39,865 nucleotides of DNA from Paenalicyclobacillus cellulosilyticus (GCF_014647315.1 NZ_BMOY01000025.1:1-39865), one strand, 5' to 3'; shown: positions 7,892-16,191, counted from the stretch's first letter. Program-made: numbers and translations. The notes: generated by a model not told the origin, from the letters alone.

Positions 7892-9063
7892 CGCGCTTCC
7901 CTCCGCATCGCCGCCCGGCAGATGGCCTTCAGGTCTTCCTGCGTCGCCTGACGCGGGTTGACCGGCACGTTTCCCGATTCCATGGCCTCCGCGGCCACCG
8001 CGTCCAGGTGCTCTTCCGCCACCCCGAAGTCGGTCAGCGTCTGCTGGATGCCGATGTCTTCCTTCAAACGGCGCACCGCCCACACGGCCCGTTCCGCGGC
8101 GTCCCGCAGCGCCAGCCCTTCCACCCGCTCGCCGAGCAGCCAAGCCACGGTGCGGAACTTCTCCAGGTTCGCGACCAGGTTGAACGCCATGACCTCCGGT
8201 AAGAGGATGGCGTTCACCAATCCGTGCGGGATGCCAAAGCGCGCCCCGAGCGGCAGCGCCAGCGCGTGCGCGAGGCCAAGGCGGGTGGGGTTGAACGCCA
8301 TGGCAGCGATGAGGCTCGCGAGCAACATGTCGTGCCGCGCCCGCAGGTCCCGTCCGCGCACCACCGCCACGCGCAGGCTCTCGTGGATGAACCGCATCGC
8401 CTGCATCGCGAGCGCTTCCGAAATCGGCTGTGTGGCCGTGTTCACGAACGACTCCACCGCGTGCGTCAGCGCGTCCATTCCCGTCGCCGCCGTGATGTGC
8501 GGCGGCAGCGTCAAGGTGAGTTCCGGATCGCAAAGGGCGAGCGCCGGGCAGTTGAAGCGGCTGCCCACGCTCAGCTTCACCTGCTGCCGCTTGTCGCGCA
8601 GCACCGACCAAATCGTGACCTCGCTGCCCGTCCCGGCGGTGGTCGGGATGGCAATCACCGGCGCGCCCGGCCCCGGCACCTTGTTGATGCCGACGTAGTC
8701 GCGGATGTCACCCGGGTTTTTCATCATCAGGCCAATCGCCTTCGCCGTGTCGAGCGAACTGCCGCCGCCGACGCCCACGACGAGATCGCACCCTTCCGCT
8801 TTCGCCGTCATGGTGCCCGAGGCAATGGCGTCGATGTCAGGGTCCGGTTCGACGTCCGTAAACATCACGAACGGGAGGGCGGCCTCCCTCAGCGTGGCGC
8901 AGACCCGTTCCGCCACGCCCGCCTGCACCACACCCGGGTCGCAGACGACGAGCACCCTGCGTCCGCCGAGGCCCCGGACGTAGTCCGGCAGGCCCGCGAT
9001 CGCGCCGTTGCCAAATTCGACCGCCGTCGGCAGTTCATAACGGAACACACGGTTCAGCTGCAT
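7888..9063 (-). CDS. Iron-containing (group III) alcohol dehydrogenase
   Basis: A 391-residue member of the Fe-ADH/glycerol-dehydrogenase superfamily. The Rossmann-type GVGGGSSLDTAKAIG binds NAD(P). Metal ligands lie in the conserved pattern DALTHAVES (Asp/His), GLAHALALPLGARFGIPHG (two His). IPTTAGTGSEVT is the usual family signature. The ATG at 9063 is preceded by GGGAGG at eight bases, and the stop of the Ldh2-like gene is three bases upstream. It overlaps the ALDH gene by four bases. In this array it probably oxidises an alcohol to the aldehyde or ketone that the ALDH or aldolases use, or reduces an aldehyde released by an aldolase; direction cannot be told from sequence. Confidence 0.93.
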   Translation of the reverse strand: MQLNRVFRYELPTAVEFGNGAIAGLPDYVRGLGGRRVLVVCDPGVVQAGVAERVCATLREAALPFVMFTDVEPDPDIDAIASGTMTAKAEGCDLVVGVGGGSSLDTAKAIGLMMKNPGDIRDYVGINKVPGPGAPVIAIPTTAGTGSEVTIWSVLRDKRQQVKLSVGSRFNCPALALCDPELTLTLPPHITAATGMDALTHAVESFVNTATQPISEALAMQAMRFIHESLRVAVVRGRDLRARHDMLLASLIAAMAFNPTRLGLAHALALPLGARFGIPHGLVNAILLPEVMAFNLVANLEKFRTVAWLLGERVEGLALRDAAERAVWAVRRLKEDIGIQQTLTDFGVAEEHLDAVAAEAMESGNVPVNPRQATQEDLKAICRAAMRREAR

Positions 9064-9066
9064 CGG

Positions 9067-10146
9067 TCAAGCCTCCCGCTTCATGCTGGTCCATTCGGCA
9101 TCATCCAACCGCACGCCATAACGCTTCCCCACGTCTGCCAGTTCCTTGGCGACCGCATCCGGCAGCTCAATCCCCTGCTGCCGCCTCAGACGTGCCGTCC
9201 GCGCCTCGAGCTCCCCCGGCACGAGGATCTCGTCCACGCCGGGAGCCGTCGGCTCGCTCTTCAAATCGCGGATGTAGCGGTCCATGCGCGCCTTGAACAC
9301 CTCGACCGGCATGAACCGCGCGATGTCGATCGCGATGAAGAGATGGCCCACGTTCTGAGGTTGTTGCCAGTTTTCGTACATGTTGTGCACGTACTTGCCG
9401 AACCCCGCTCCCGTCAGGACGCCCGCGAGAATGTCGATGAACATGGCAATCCCGTAACCCTTGGCACCGCCGAGCGGCAGCACCGCACCGGCGAGCGCGG
9501 CGTGAGGATCCGTCGTCGGCCGGCCGTCCTTGTCGACCGCCCAACCGAGCGGGATGGGCTCGCCGCGCTGCGCCGCGACGATGATCTTCCCGCGCGAGAC
9601 GACGCTCGTCGCCATGTCGAGCAGAAACGGCACCTCGTTCCCCGCCGGCGCGGCCACGCACAAGGGGTTCGTGCCGAGAAACGGCCGCGCCCCGCCGTAG
9701 GGCGGCATCGTCTGCGAGGCGTTGGACATCGCGAGGAAGACGAGGTCCTGCGCGATGGCGCGCTCCGCATAATAGGCGCAGGTGCCGAAGTGGTTGGAGT
9801 GCTTCACGCCCACCACCGCGCAGCCGTGCCGCTTCGCCGTCGCCACGGCCGCTTCGAGCGCGCGCATCCCCACCACGGCGCCGTACGCGTTCTTACCGTC
9901 GACACGGACCACCGGGCCGTCAAACTCCACATCCAGCTTCACGCCTGTTGCCACCATGCCTTGTTCCAGGCGGCGGACATAGATGGGGAAGCGCGCCACG
10001 CCGTGCGAGTCCACACCGCGCAGGTCCGCGTAGACGAGCGACTCTGCGACCACCTCGGCCTCCGCGGGCGGTGCACCGGCGCGCTGCAGCACCTGTGCAC
10101 AGAAGTCCTGCAACCGTTCCCAGTCAAACCTGCGCCCGCGTGACAT
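9067..10146 (-). CDS. Ldh2/malate-type NAD(P) oxidoreductase
   Basis: A 359-residue member of the malate/L-lactate (Ldh2, YlbC/AllD/YiaK) family, which does not use a classical Rossmann fold. Landmarks are ADLRGVDSHGVARFPIYVRR near residue 45, KHSNHFGTCAYYAERA (substrate and cofactor residues), FLGTNPLCVAAPA and GGAKGYGIAMFIDILAGVL. Family members reduce 2-keto acids such as 2,3-diketogulonate, ureidoglycolate or sulfolactate. The start is the ATG at 10146 (MSRGRRFDWERLQ), which has GGGGTGG just upstream. It overlaps the RraA-like gene by 23 bases. An in-frame extension to 10311 exists but lies inside the upstream gene and shows no family similarity. Likely role: interconversion of a hydroxy acid and keto acid in the pathway. 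Confidence 0.9.
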   Translation of the reverse strand: MSRGRRFDWERLQDFCAQVLQRAGAPPAEAEVVAESLVYADLRGVDSHGVARFPIYVRRLEQGMVATGVKLDVEFDGPVVRVDGKNAYGAVVGMRALEAAVATAKRHGCAVVGVKHSNHFGTCAYYAERAIAQDLVFLAMSNASQTMPPYGGARPFLGTNPLCVAAPAGNEVPFLLDMATSVVSRGKIIVAAQRGEPIPLGWAVDKDGRPTTDPHAALAGAVLPLGGAKGYGIAMFIDILAGVLTGAGFGKYVHNMYENWQQPQNVGHLFIAIDIARFMPVEVFKARMDRYIRDLKSEPTAPGVDEILVPGELEARTARLRRQQGIELPDAVAKELADVGKRYGVRLDDAEWTSMKREA

Positions 10147-10816
10147 CCGGCATCCACCCCATTTCCTGGATCGTCCTGTCGACCCAGCTCCGGTCCACCG
10201 TCCCGTCGGCGATGGCACGCAGCGTCGCCGCCTCATGCTCCATCTGCTGCCGGGCGAGATGCAGCACCCGCTCCGCCAAGTCGAGCGGCACCACCACCAC
10301 GCCGTCCGCATCGCCCAGCACGATGTCCCCCGGCGCGACGACCACGCCCCCGACCGCCACCGGCACGTTGATCTCGCCCGGCCCGGTCTTGTACGGCCCG
10401 CGGTGGGTCACCCCGCGCGCATACACCGGGAACGCCTCCTGCGCAAACGCTTCCGCGTCCCGGATGGCGCCGTCGACGACGAATCCCGCCAAACCTCGCC
10501 ATTGCGCCAGGCGCAACATGATCTCGCCGACCACCGCCTGCGTCACGTCTCCTCCCGCGTCGACGACCAGCACATCGCCCGGCTGCGCCATGTCGAGCGC
10601 CTTGTGGACGAACAGGTTGTCCCCCGGCCTGGTCTTTACCGTGAAGGCGGACCCCACCAGCTTGCCCGCTTTGTGGTACGGGCGGATGGCCCCGGACACC
10701 GCGTACAACCGGTGCAGGTTGTCGCTGACGCACGCCGCGGGGATTTCGCGAAACGCCTCCAGGATGGATTGCGGCGGCCGCCTCTCAGGTTGAAGCACGC
10801 GCAGTCCGATCTTCAC
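10124..10816 (-). CDS. RraA-like aldolase/decarboxylase, paralog 1
   Basis: A 230-residue RraA/HMG-aldolase family protein. It contains GGDVTQAVVGEIM and the metal/substrate loop GFVVDGAIRDAE (residues 111-122, R119-D120), then GDIVLGDADGVVVVP, the second family hallmark. Catalytic members cleave 4-hydroxy-4-methyl-2-oxoglutarate, 4-carboxy-4-hydroxy-2-oxoadipate or decarboxylate oxaloacetate with a divalent metal; RraA itself only inhibits RNase E. The DGxxRD loop favours a catalytic member. The GTG start at 10816 follows AGGGGGG. It sits between the HIBADH-like and Ldh2-like genes, so a sugar-acid-derived hydroxy-keto acid is the likely substrate class (inference). Confidence 0.88.
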   Translation of the reverse strand: MKIGLRVLQPERRPPQSILEAFREIPAACVSDNLHRLYAVSGAIRPYHKAGKLVGSAFTVKTRPGDNLFVHKALDMAQPGDVLVVDAGGDVTQAVVGEIMLRLAQWRGLAGFVVDGAIRDAEAFAQEAFPVYARGVTHRGPYKTGPGEINVPVAVGGVVVAPGDIVLGDADGVVVVPLDLAERVLHLARQQMEHEAATLRAIADGTVDRSWVDRTIQEMGWMPDVTRAQV

Positions 10817-10915
10817 GCCATCGCCCCCCTATGTTTCGCTCCGCCGCCGCAGCCGGTTGCCCGGACAGGGCCAGGCAGGCGAGACCGCACACCCCGCCGC
10901 GTGCCGCTGCGGGCG

Positions 10916-11770
10916 CTAGTCCCCGAGCACCAGCCTTCCGACAGCGGAAAAGTCGAGATCGCCCGCATCCCGGGCCGCCAGCTCGTACCATTGCAGCGCC
11001 AGGGTGGCCAGGGGCAGGGGAAGGCCCCGGCCCTCGTCCACCGCAATCTGCAAGTCTTTCTTCATCAGCCGCAGGCGGAAACCCGGTTTGGCCGCCCGCT
11101 TCAGGATGTCCTGTGCCTTGTGATCGAAGATCCACGATTGCCCCGAGCTCGCCGCGATGACCCGCTGCAACACCGCCAGGTCCATCCCGCAGCGCTGCGC
11201 CAAGCTGAGCGCCTCGGCGGCGGCCAGCATGTGGATACCGGCCAGCATCTGATTGATGGCTTTCACCGCCTTGCCGGATCCGATGCCGCCGACGTGATGG
11301 ATCTGGGCCGCAACGCAGTCGAGGACAGGCCGCACCCGCGCCAAGACCGCCGGATCGCCTCCCGCCATGACGGTGAGGGTGCCGCCTGCCGCACCGGCGG
11401 TCCCGCCGCTCACCGGCGCGTCGAGCACGGCCACACCCTGTTGCGCCAGCGCGGCCGCGATCCGTTTCATCACCGACGGCGATCCGCTCGTCATCTCGAC
11501 GAGCACCGCCCCTGGCGCAAACGCCTGCCGCACCTTCGTATCGCCCCATACGGCTTCCATTTCCGCATCGGCGGGAAGGATGCTGCACACCACCTCCGCC
11601 CGGGCCACGACGTCCGCCACGTTGTCGCACACGGTGGCACCTGCCCGCGCCAGCTCTTCCAGCGGCGACCGGTTCCGGTGGGCGGTGATGAACAGCTCGT
11701 GACCCGCCTGCAGCACCCGCCGGGCCATCGGCAGGCCCATTGCACCCAAGCCCAACCACCCGACGCGCAT
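10916..11770 (-). CDS. 3-hydroxyisobutyrate/tartronate semialdehyde reductase family
   Basis: A 284-residue beta-hydroxyacid dehydrogenase. The N-terminus is MRVGWLGLGAMGLPMARRVL with the GxGxMGxxM dinucleotide loop, followed by VVCSILPAD, the substrate site DAPVSGGTAGAAGGTLTVMA and GSGKAVKAINQML with the catalytic Lys. The start at 11770 is preceded by GGGGGAGG; an in-frame earlier ATG at 11812 would add an N-terminal stretch unlike the family. Members act on 3-hydroxyisobutyrate, tartronate semialdehyde, 2-(hydroxymethyl)glutarate or glyoxylate/succinic semialdehyde. Located between two RraA-type genes, it most plausibly reduces a semialdehyde formed by aldol cleavage, as in glucarate or galactarate routes. 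Confidence 0.92.
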   Translation of the reverse strand: MRVGWLGLGAMGLPMARRVLQAGHELFITAHRNRSPLEELARAGATVCDNVADVVARAEVVCSILPADAEMEAVWGDTKVRQAFAPGAVLVEMTSGSPSVMKRIAAALAQQGVAVLDAPVSGGTAGAAGGTLTVMAGGDPAVLARVRPVLDCVAAQIHHVGGIGSGKAVKAINQMLAGIHMLAAAEALSLAQRCGMDLAVLQRVIAASSGQSWIFDHKAQDILKRAAKPGFRLRLMKKDLQIAVDEGRGLPLPLATLALQWYELAARDAGDLDFSAVGRLVLGD

Positions 11771-11808
11771 GCATCCTCCCCCTCTCGGCACCACTTGAAG
11801 ACAAACCG

Positions 11809-12513
11809 TCATTTCACCGTGTCGTCCAGCTCCCAGCCCAGTTGTTCGTACAGCCGCCGCCTGGCCGCCTTGTCTTTCTCCAGCTCCTGGCGCGCGTACT
11901 TCGCCACCTGAGGCGCAATCTTGCGCGGTACGACAATCACGCCGTCGCCGTCGGCCACCACCACGTCGCCCGGGTAGACCACGACGCCGCCGATGCTGAC
12001 CGGGACGTCTTTGGCGTCGAAGCGGATGCGGCCCTGATCCATCTTCTGGCTGATGAACTTCGACCAGACCGGGATCTTCTGGATGATGATCTCGTCCGTA
12101 TCGCGCACGCCGCCGTTGGTGATGTAGCCGCGCGCCCCTTTCGCGAACCCCGCCAACGTGTTGTTGGAGCCGAGGATGCCGACGTCGACGCCGCTCTGGT
12201 CAATCACGATGATGTCGCCCGGCTCGATGTCCGCCTGCCAAGGATCGTTGCAGACCTCGCGGTAGTACCACGCCACCCACTCCGTGTACTCCTCCGGGGA
12301 CATCTGCGGCACGAACGTCTCGTACGGAATGTAGCGCGCCGTCCGCGCAATCCCCACCACCCGCGTCCGCCAGAGCGGACGGATTTCATAGTGCACAGAA
12401 CCGTAGTGGTGCATCATATTCCAATCCATGCCGTCCCGGACGTCCGTCACCCGGAGGCCTTCAAACAGGTGCAGGAGTTCCTCCCGCTCGTCGCGCGACA
12501 TCTTGTACGACAC
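11809..12513 (-). CDS. RraA-like aldolase/decarboxylase, paralog 2
   Basis: A 234-residue RraA-family protein, clearly divergent from the other copy. It carries IEPGDIIVIDQSG, GSNNTLAGFAKGARGYITNG, GGVRDTDEI (R137-D138) and GDVVVADGDGVIVVP, so the metal and substrate loop is intact. It also has an unusual aromatic segment, PEEYTEWVAWYYREVCNDPW (about residues 73-92), absent from paralog 1 and perhaps shaping a different pocket. The GTG start at 12513 follows GAAGGAG. It is the first enzyme gene after the permeases, separated from them by 149 bases, and ends 38 bases before the HIBADH-like gene. Confidence 0.87.
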   Translation of the reverse strand: MSYKMSRDEREELLHLFEGLRVTDVRDGMDWNMMHHYGSVHYEIRPLWRTRVVGIARTARYIPYETFVPQMSPEEYTEWVAWYYREVCNDPWQADIEPGDIIVIDQSGVDVGILGSNNTLAGFAKGARGYITNGGVRDTDEIIIQKIPVWSKFISQKMDQGRIRFDAKDVPVSIGGVVVYPGDVVVADGDGVIVVPRKIAPQVAKYARQELEKDKAARRRLYEQLGWELDDTVK

Positions 12514-12662
12514 GCTGCCTCACTCCTTCAGCGTTCTTGTGTTGTATGAAGTCACGGGCGTGCATCGCGATCGCGGAGCACACCCGGTGCTTCCTTCGGC
12601 ACACGGACATGGGTGCAAACCGTCTTGCGGCCTTCGCTTCCTGCGCCGGCTTGGCCTCATGG

Positions 12663-13502
12663 TCAACCTTTGAGTCCGCCCGCGACGATGCCTTCAATCA
12701 GGTAGCGCTGAAAGAACAGGAACACCGCGAACAACGGCACCAAGGACAGCGTGGACATCGCGAACAAGGCGCCCCAGGACGTCTGTCCCATGGTGTCGAC
12801 GAACTGCCGCAAGGCCAGCGCCACCGTGTATAAGTGCAAGTTGCTGATGTAGAGCAGCTGGCTGAAGTAGTCGTTCCACGTCCAGATGAATGTGAAGATG
12901 GTGGTCGTGATGATGGCCGGCACCGACAGCGGCAGGATGAGATACCAGTAGATGCGAACGGGCCCGCAGCCGTCCGCCAACGCCGCCTCGTCCAGCTCCC
13001 GCGGGATGTTGCGCATGAACTGGACCATGAGGAAGATGAAAAACCCTTCCACGCCCAAGAACTTCGGCAGGACAAGCGGCCAATAGGTGTTCACCAGCTC
13101 GAGATGGTTGAACACGATGTACTGCGGGATGACCGTCACATGGAACGGCAACATCAAGGTCACCATCATGACGGCAAACCACACCCGCCGGAGTGCAAAA
13201 TCGAGCCGGGCAAACGCGTAACCGGCCATCGAACAGGCAATCAGATTGCCGACGACGCACAGCGCCACGATGAAAAACGAATTGAGGAAGAACCTGCCGA
13301 ACGTGACCCCGGACAGCCCCGCCCAGCCGTGGACGTAGTTTTGCAGCGTGGGTGCATTCGGGAACAACGAGACGTTGCGGAAGATCTCCGTGTCCTCGTT
13401 GAACGAACTGCTCACCATCCACAGAAGCGGGTAGAGCATCACGAAGCCGAGCACCACCAACACGGCGTGTTTCGCCAGTCGCACGGAATTCCGCTGCAGC
13501 AT
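12663..13502 (-). CDS. Sugar ABC transporter permease, MalG type
   Basis: A 279-residue CUT1-family inner-membrane permease with six predicted transmembrane segments (the first is AVLVVLGFVMLYPLLWMVSS). The EAA loop that contacts the ATPase is ELDEAALADGCGPVRIYWYLILP. The C-terminus FFQRYLIEGIVAGGLKG is the typical MalG ending. It starts nine bases after the MalF-type gene with GAGGTGG upstream of the ATG. With the neighbouring permease and binding protein it forms an importer for a small carbohydrate. No ATPase is encoded nearby. Confidence 0.95.
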   Translation of the reverse strand: MLQRNSVRLAKHAVLVVLGFVMLYPLLWMVSSSFNEDTEIFRNVSLFPNAPTLQNYVHGWAGLSGVTFGRFFLNSFFIVALCVVGNLIACSMAGYAFARLDFALRRVWFAVMMVTLMLPFHVTVIPQYIVFNHLELVNTYWPLVLPKFLGVEGFFIFLMVQFMRNIPRELDEAALADGCGPVRIYWYLILPLSVPAIITTTIFTFIWTWNDYFSQLLYISNLHLYTVALALRQFVDTMGQTSWGALFAMSTLSLVPLFAVFLFFQRYLIEGIVAGGLKG

Positions 13503-13511
13503 GGTGCCACC

Positions 13512-14456
13512 TCATTCGTTGTAGTACACCCACTTGCGCGATGTTGCGAACAACAAACCCGAAATCACCGCCACCACCGCCAACAGGAGCCAAGCCATCG
13601 CCGAGGCGTACCCCATTCGGAAGTTCACAAACCCCGCCTGATAAAGGTAGAGCGAGTAGAACAAGGTCGCATCGAGCGGCCCGCCCGTTCCGTTGCTCAC
13701 CACGTAGGCCGGGGTGAACACCTGGAATGCGTGAATGATCTGCATGACCAGATTGAAGAAGAGGATGGGCGTCAACAGCGGAAGGGTGATGCGGAAAAAC
13801 CGGGCCATCACGCCTGCGCCGTCGATGGTCGCCGCTTCATACAACTCCACCGGAATCTGCTTCAACCCCGCCAGGAAGATGACCATCGGCGCCCCGAACT
13901 GCCACGCGGCGAGCACGACGAGCGTGTAGAGCGCCGTCTGCGGCGAGGACACCCAGTTCATGCCCTGGATACCGAACAGCGCCAGGATGTGGTTGAAGAC
14001 GCCGTCACCCCCGAACAACCGCTGCCACAGCAAGCCAATGGCGACGCTGCCGCCAAACAACGACGGCACGTAGAAGACGGCGCGGTAGACACCGAGCCCC
14101 CGCACGCCCCGGTTCAACAACAGCGCCACAGCCAAGGCGGTCAGCAGTTGCAGCGGCACGCTGACCGTCACGTAGGTGACGGTGACCCGGACGCTGTCCA
14201 GGAACTGGGGGTCGCTGAACATCCGGGTGTAGTTTTGCCATCCCACCCACTGCGGCCGGTTGAACATCTCATAATCCGTAAAGGAAAGATACAGGGATGA
14301 GAGCATCGGCACGGCCGTCAACCCCAGCAACCCCAACAGCCACGGGGCGAGAAACATGTACCCGATGGCGTGTTTCTTCCACGCGCCTGGCCGCGTATGC
14401 ATGCGCCACCGCCTCACTTCCGGTTTCATGCCGTCCATCCGGATGCCGGTCTTCAC
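13512..14456 (-). CDS. Sugar ABC transporter permease, MalF type
   Basis: A 314-residue CUT1 permease. The first membrane span is GYMFLAPWLLGLLGLTAVPM, followed by LYLSFTDYEMF and the EAA motif VELYEAATIDGAGVMARFFR. The start is uncertain: a GTG at 14456, an ATG at 14438 and an ATG at 14429 are all possible, and none has a strong ribosome binding site. It lies between the binding-protein gene (96 bases upstream, with a GC-rich hairpin between) and the MalG-type gene. Confidence 0.93.
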   Translation of the reverse strand: MKTGIRMDGMKPEVRRWRMHTRPGAWKKHAIGYMFLAPWLLGLLGLTAVPMLSSLYLSFTDYEMFNRPQWVGWQNYTRMFSDPQFLDSVRVTVTYVTVSVPLQLLTALAVALLLNRGVRGLGVYRAVFYVPSLFGGSVAIGLLWQRLFGGDGVFNHILALFGIQGMNWVSSPQTALYTLVVLAAWQFGAPMVIFLAGLKQIPVELYEAATIDGAGVMARFFRITLPLLTPILFFNLVMQIIHAFQVFTPAYVVSNGTGGPLDATLFYSLYLYQAGFVNFRMGYASAMAWLLLAVVAVISGLLFATSRKWVYYNE

Positions 14457-14464
14457 GGCCCGGC

Positions 14465-14502
14465 TGGGCGGCGGGCCGAACCGATACGCAGCGGCCCGCC
14501 CA
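14465..14502 (-). terminator. GC-rich hairpin between binding protein and permease
   Basis: GGGCC/GGCCC plus TGGGC/GCCCA arms pair across a 15-base loop with a small bulge. It lies just after the stop of the binding-protein gene and before the first permease. There is no T-run, so it is more likely an mRNA-stabilising or partial-termination hairpin that raises binding-protein output over permeases. Confidence 0.4.
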
Positions 14503-14552
14503 ATCCGCCGGTCCGTCCGTGCTCAGACCAGCCCGTGCACAGGCCGCCCGCG

Positions 14553-15875
14553 TCACTTCCCGAGGATCTGTTCCGCCTGCTTCAGGAAGTCGTTGCAGGC
14601 CTGATCGATGGATTTCTGGCCGAACGCGATGGCCTGCGCGGTCTGCGTGAACAGGGTCGCCACCTCGCTGTAGCCCTTCGGCGGGTTCGGCGCGACACCG
14701 GCCAGTTTCAACCGGTTGTCGATGAACGCCACCTCCTGCTGCTGCGTGGGCGTCAACAAGGGCTTCACAATCTTGTCGATCTTCACCGATCCCGGCATGC
14801 CTTGCTCAATCTTGAAGATCTTGCCCGCATTCGGGTCGTTGATGAAGAAGTTGATGAACGTGGCGGCTTCCTTTGGGTGCTTGGAGGACTTGGGTACCGC
14901 CAGGTACGCACCTTCCACGAACGCGCCCGACTTGTTGCCAAGCATCGGCTCACCCACCAAGCCGAGCGTCTGGTTCGGCATGTCCGTCTGGTACAGATAG
15001 ATCTGGTTGGCCGGAATGGCCGTGATCCCCACCTTGCCCTGGACGAACAGGCTCTGCTCCCGCGAGGCGGTGCTGTTTTGCGCCGCCGTCGCCGCGTCGG
15101 GGATGACGCCCTTCTTGCGCAGGTTGTCCCACATCGTGAACCAAGCCTTCAGGTCACTGAACGTGAAACCGAGCTTTCCGTCCTTCGTGAACAGGTTCTT
15201 CCCGCGCTGGCGGACGAAGTAGTTGAACACCGGCTGCATGGCACCGCTTTCATCGTCGGCACCCCAATGATCGTTGCCCATTCCGTGAGCTGTAAACGCT
15301 TGCTTGAGGGCCGTGGCTTCTTTGATGAAATCATCCCATGTCCAGTTCAACTTAGGCAGCGGGACGCCCATCTGCTGGAACAGCGTCTTGTTGTACACTT
15401 GCCCGGACATGGTGACACCCTGCGCAATCATGACCAGTTTCCCGTTGACCTTGCCGCTGTCCTGCACCGCTTTGGGAAAATCGTGCAAGTTGATGGTCCC
15501 GTCTTTCACGTACGGCGTCAAATCGAGCAGCTGGCCGCGCTTGGCGTAATCGGTCACATAGAATTGATGCATGCCAATCACGTCCGGCGCGTTGCCGCCC
15601 GCCATTTGCACGGACAACTTCGTCCAATAGTCCGACCAGCTGGTCGGCTCCGCGTTGACGATGATGTTCGGATACTTCTTCTCAAACGCTTGGATGACCC
15701 CGTTGTACACCTTGTTCCGGACAGGGTCTCCCCACCAGGTGAAGCGAATGGTCACCGTGGCCTTCTTCGCCGCACCGTGGCGCATCGCCGTCGCCGACGC
15801 CACCTGTGCGCCCGCCACCAATCCCAACATGGCCAGCGCGGAAACGGAAGCAACCGCAGCCTTCTTCTTCAACAC
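14553..15875 (-). CDS. Sugar ABC transporter substrate-binding protein
   Basis: A 440-residue extracellular solute-binding protein, family 1 (MalE/UgpB-like). It has a signal peptide (MLKKKAAVASVSALAMLGLV, then AGAQVASATA), then the mature start TVTIRFTWWGDPVRNKVYNG. Family features include VIQAFEKKYPNI, PDVIGMHQFYVTDYAKRGQL, AYLAVPKSSKHPKEAATFINF. There is no lipobox cysteine near the cleavage site, so it appears to be released by signal peptidase I rather than anchored as a lipoprotein. The GTG at 15875 follows GAGAGGGTGAATC. As the first gene after the promoter at 16162-16191 it heads the ten-gene array. The substrate is unknown. Confidence 0.95.
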   Translation of the reverse strand: MLKKKAAVASVSALAMLGLVAGAQVASATAMRHGAAKKATVTIRFTWWGDPVRNKVYNGVIQAFEKKYPNIIVNAEPTSWSDYWTKLSVQMAGGNAPDVIGMHQFYVTDYAKRGQLLDLTPYVKDGTINLHDFPKAVQDSGKVNGKLVMIAQGVTMSGQVYNKTLFQQMGVPLPKLNWTWDDFIKEATALKQAFTAHGMGNDHWGADDESGAMQPVFNYFVRQRGKNLFTKDGKLGFTFSDLKAWFTMWDNLRKKGVIPDAATAAQNSTASREQSLFVQGKVGITAIPANQIYLYQTDMPNQTLGLVGEPMLGNKSGAFVEGAYLAVPKSSKHPKEAATFINFFINDPNAGKIFKIEQGMPGSVKIDKIVKPLLTPTQQQEVAFIDNRLKLAGVAPNPPKGYSEVATLFTQTAQAIAFGQKSIDQACNDFLKQAEQILGK

Positions 15876-16161
15876 GATTCACCCTCTCCCACATGAGAAT
15901 GCTGGACAAGGAATCAGGAATCGAAAACGGATGCCTGCTCAAATTCGTCTGCCGTCCCGGTCGTCGGCATACCCCTGCGGTTTACCTGCGCCTGACCTCA
16001 CCGCCTTTCCGAACCCCCGGTTCGCGCACTGTGTTTGCTGCCGGCAGGACCGATTCGCGCCGCGAGTGAACGCCCGCGCTTTTGCACCTCCGCCGCGCTC
16101 ACGGAAGGAAATCGTTTTCCTTTAAGCTTTTCGGAATTCGGTACCCGCCGGTGATGAGCTT
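15876..16161 (-). other. Long 5' leader of the binding-protein operon
   Basis: Transcription from the promoter at 16162-16191 should begin near 16155, giving a leader of about 280 nucleotides before the GTG start. It contains the palindromic operator (16105-16122) near its 5' end. I see no recognisable riboswitch core and no convincing short coding sequence. Confidence 0.45.
16105..16122 (-). promoter_or_regulatory. Palindromic operator before the sugar operon
   Basis: AAGGAAATCGTTTTCCTT is an 18-base palindrome (8 of 9 base pairs match) centred on CG, the form typical of LacI-family operators. It lies about 40 bases downstream of the -10 element, well placed to block elongation or initiation. 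Its half-site AAGGAAA differs from the TGCAAG half-site in front of the LacI-type gene, so a different regulator may bind here. Confidence 0.55.
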
Positions 16162-16191
16162 ATATTACACCCGGTGTGCCCAGCCGGTCAA
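16162..16191 (-). promoter_or_regulatory. Sigma-A promoter of the ten-gene array
   Basis: On the minus strand TTGACC (16191-16186) and TAATAT (16167-16162) are separated by 18 bases. Both hexamers are close to consensus, and this is the clearest promoter in the locus. It drives the binding-protein gene and probably the genes down to the RpiB-like isomerase. Confidence 0.7.

Noticed and set aside
6398..8611. Apparent 737-residue fusion in front of the aldehyde dehydrogenase
   Set aside because: The extra 240 residues overlap the iron ADH gene in another frame and are composition artefact. The ATGA overlap at 7891 gives the true ALDH start.
9067..10311. Longer N-terminus for the Ldh2-like protein
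   Set aside because: The extension lies within the RraA-like gene and is Arg/Ser/Trp-rich. MSRGRRFDW at 10146 has a ribosome binding site and matches the family start.
5711..11911. Very long plus-strand open frames (several hundred codons) opposite the catabolic genes
   Set aside because: They lie antisense to well-recognised enzymes, are extremely rich in Arg, His and Pro, and have no family similarity. They result from high GC at codon position 3 of the true genes.
12834..15896. Plus-strand open frames opposite the ABC transporter genes
   Set aside because: Shadow frames of the permeases and binding protein, with no ribosome binding site and no recognisable domain.
15876..16161. Riboswitch in the leader of the first transporter operon
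   Set aside because: No conserved core of any class I know was found; only the operator palindrome stands out.
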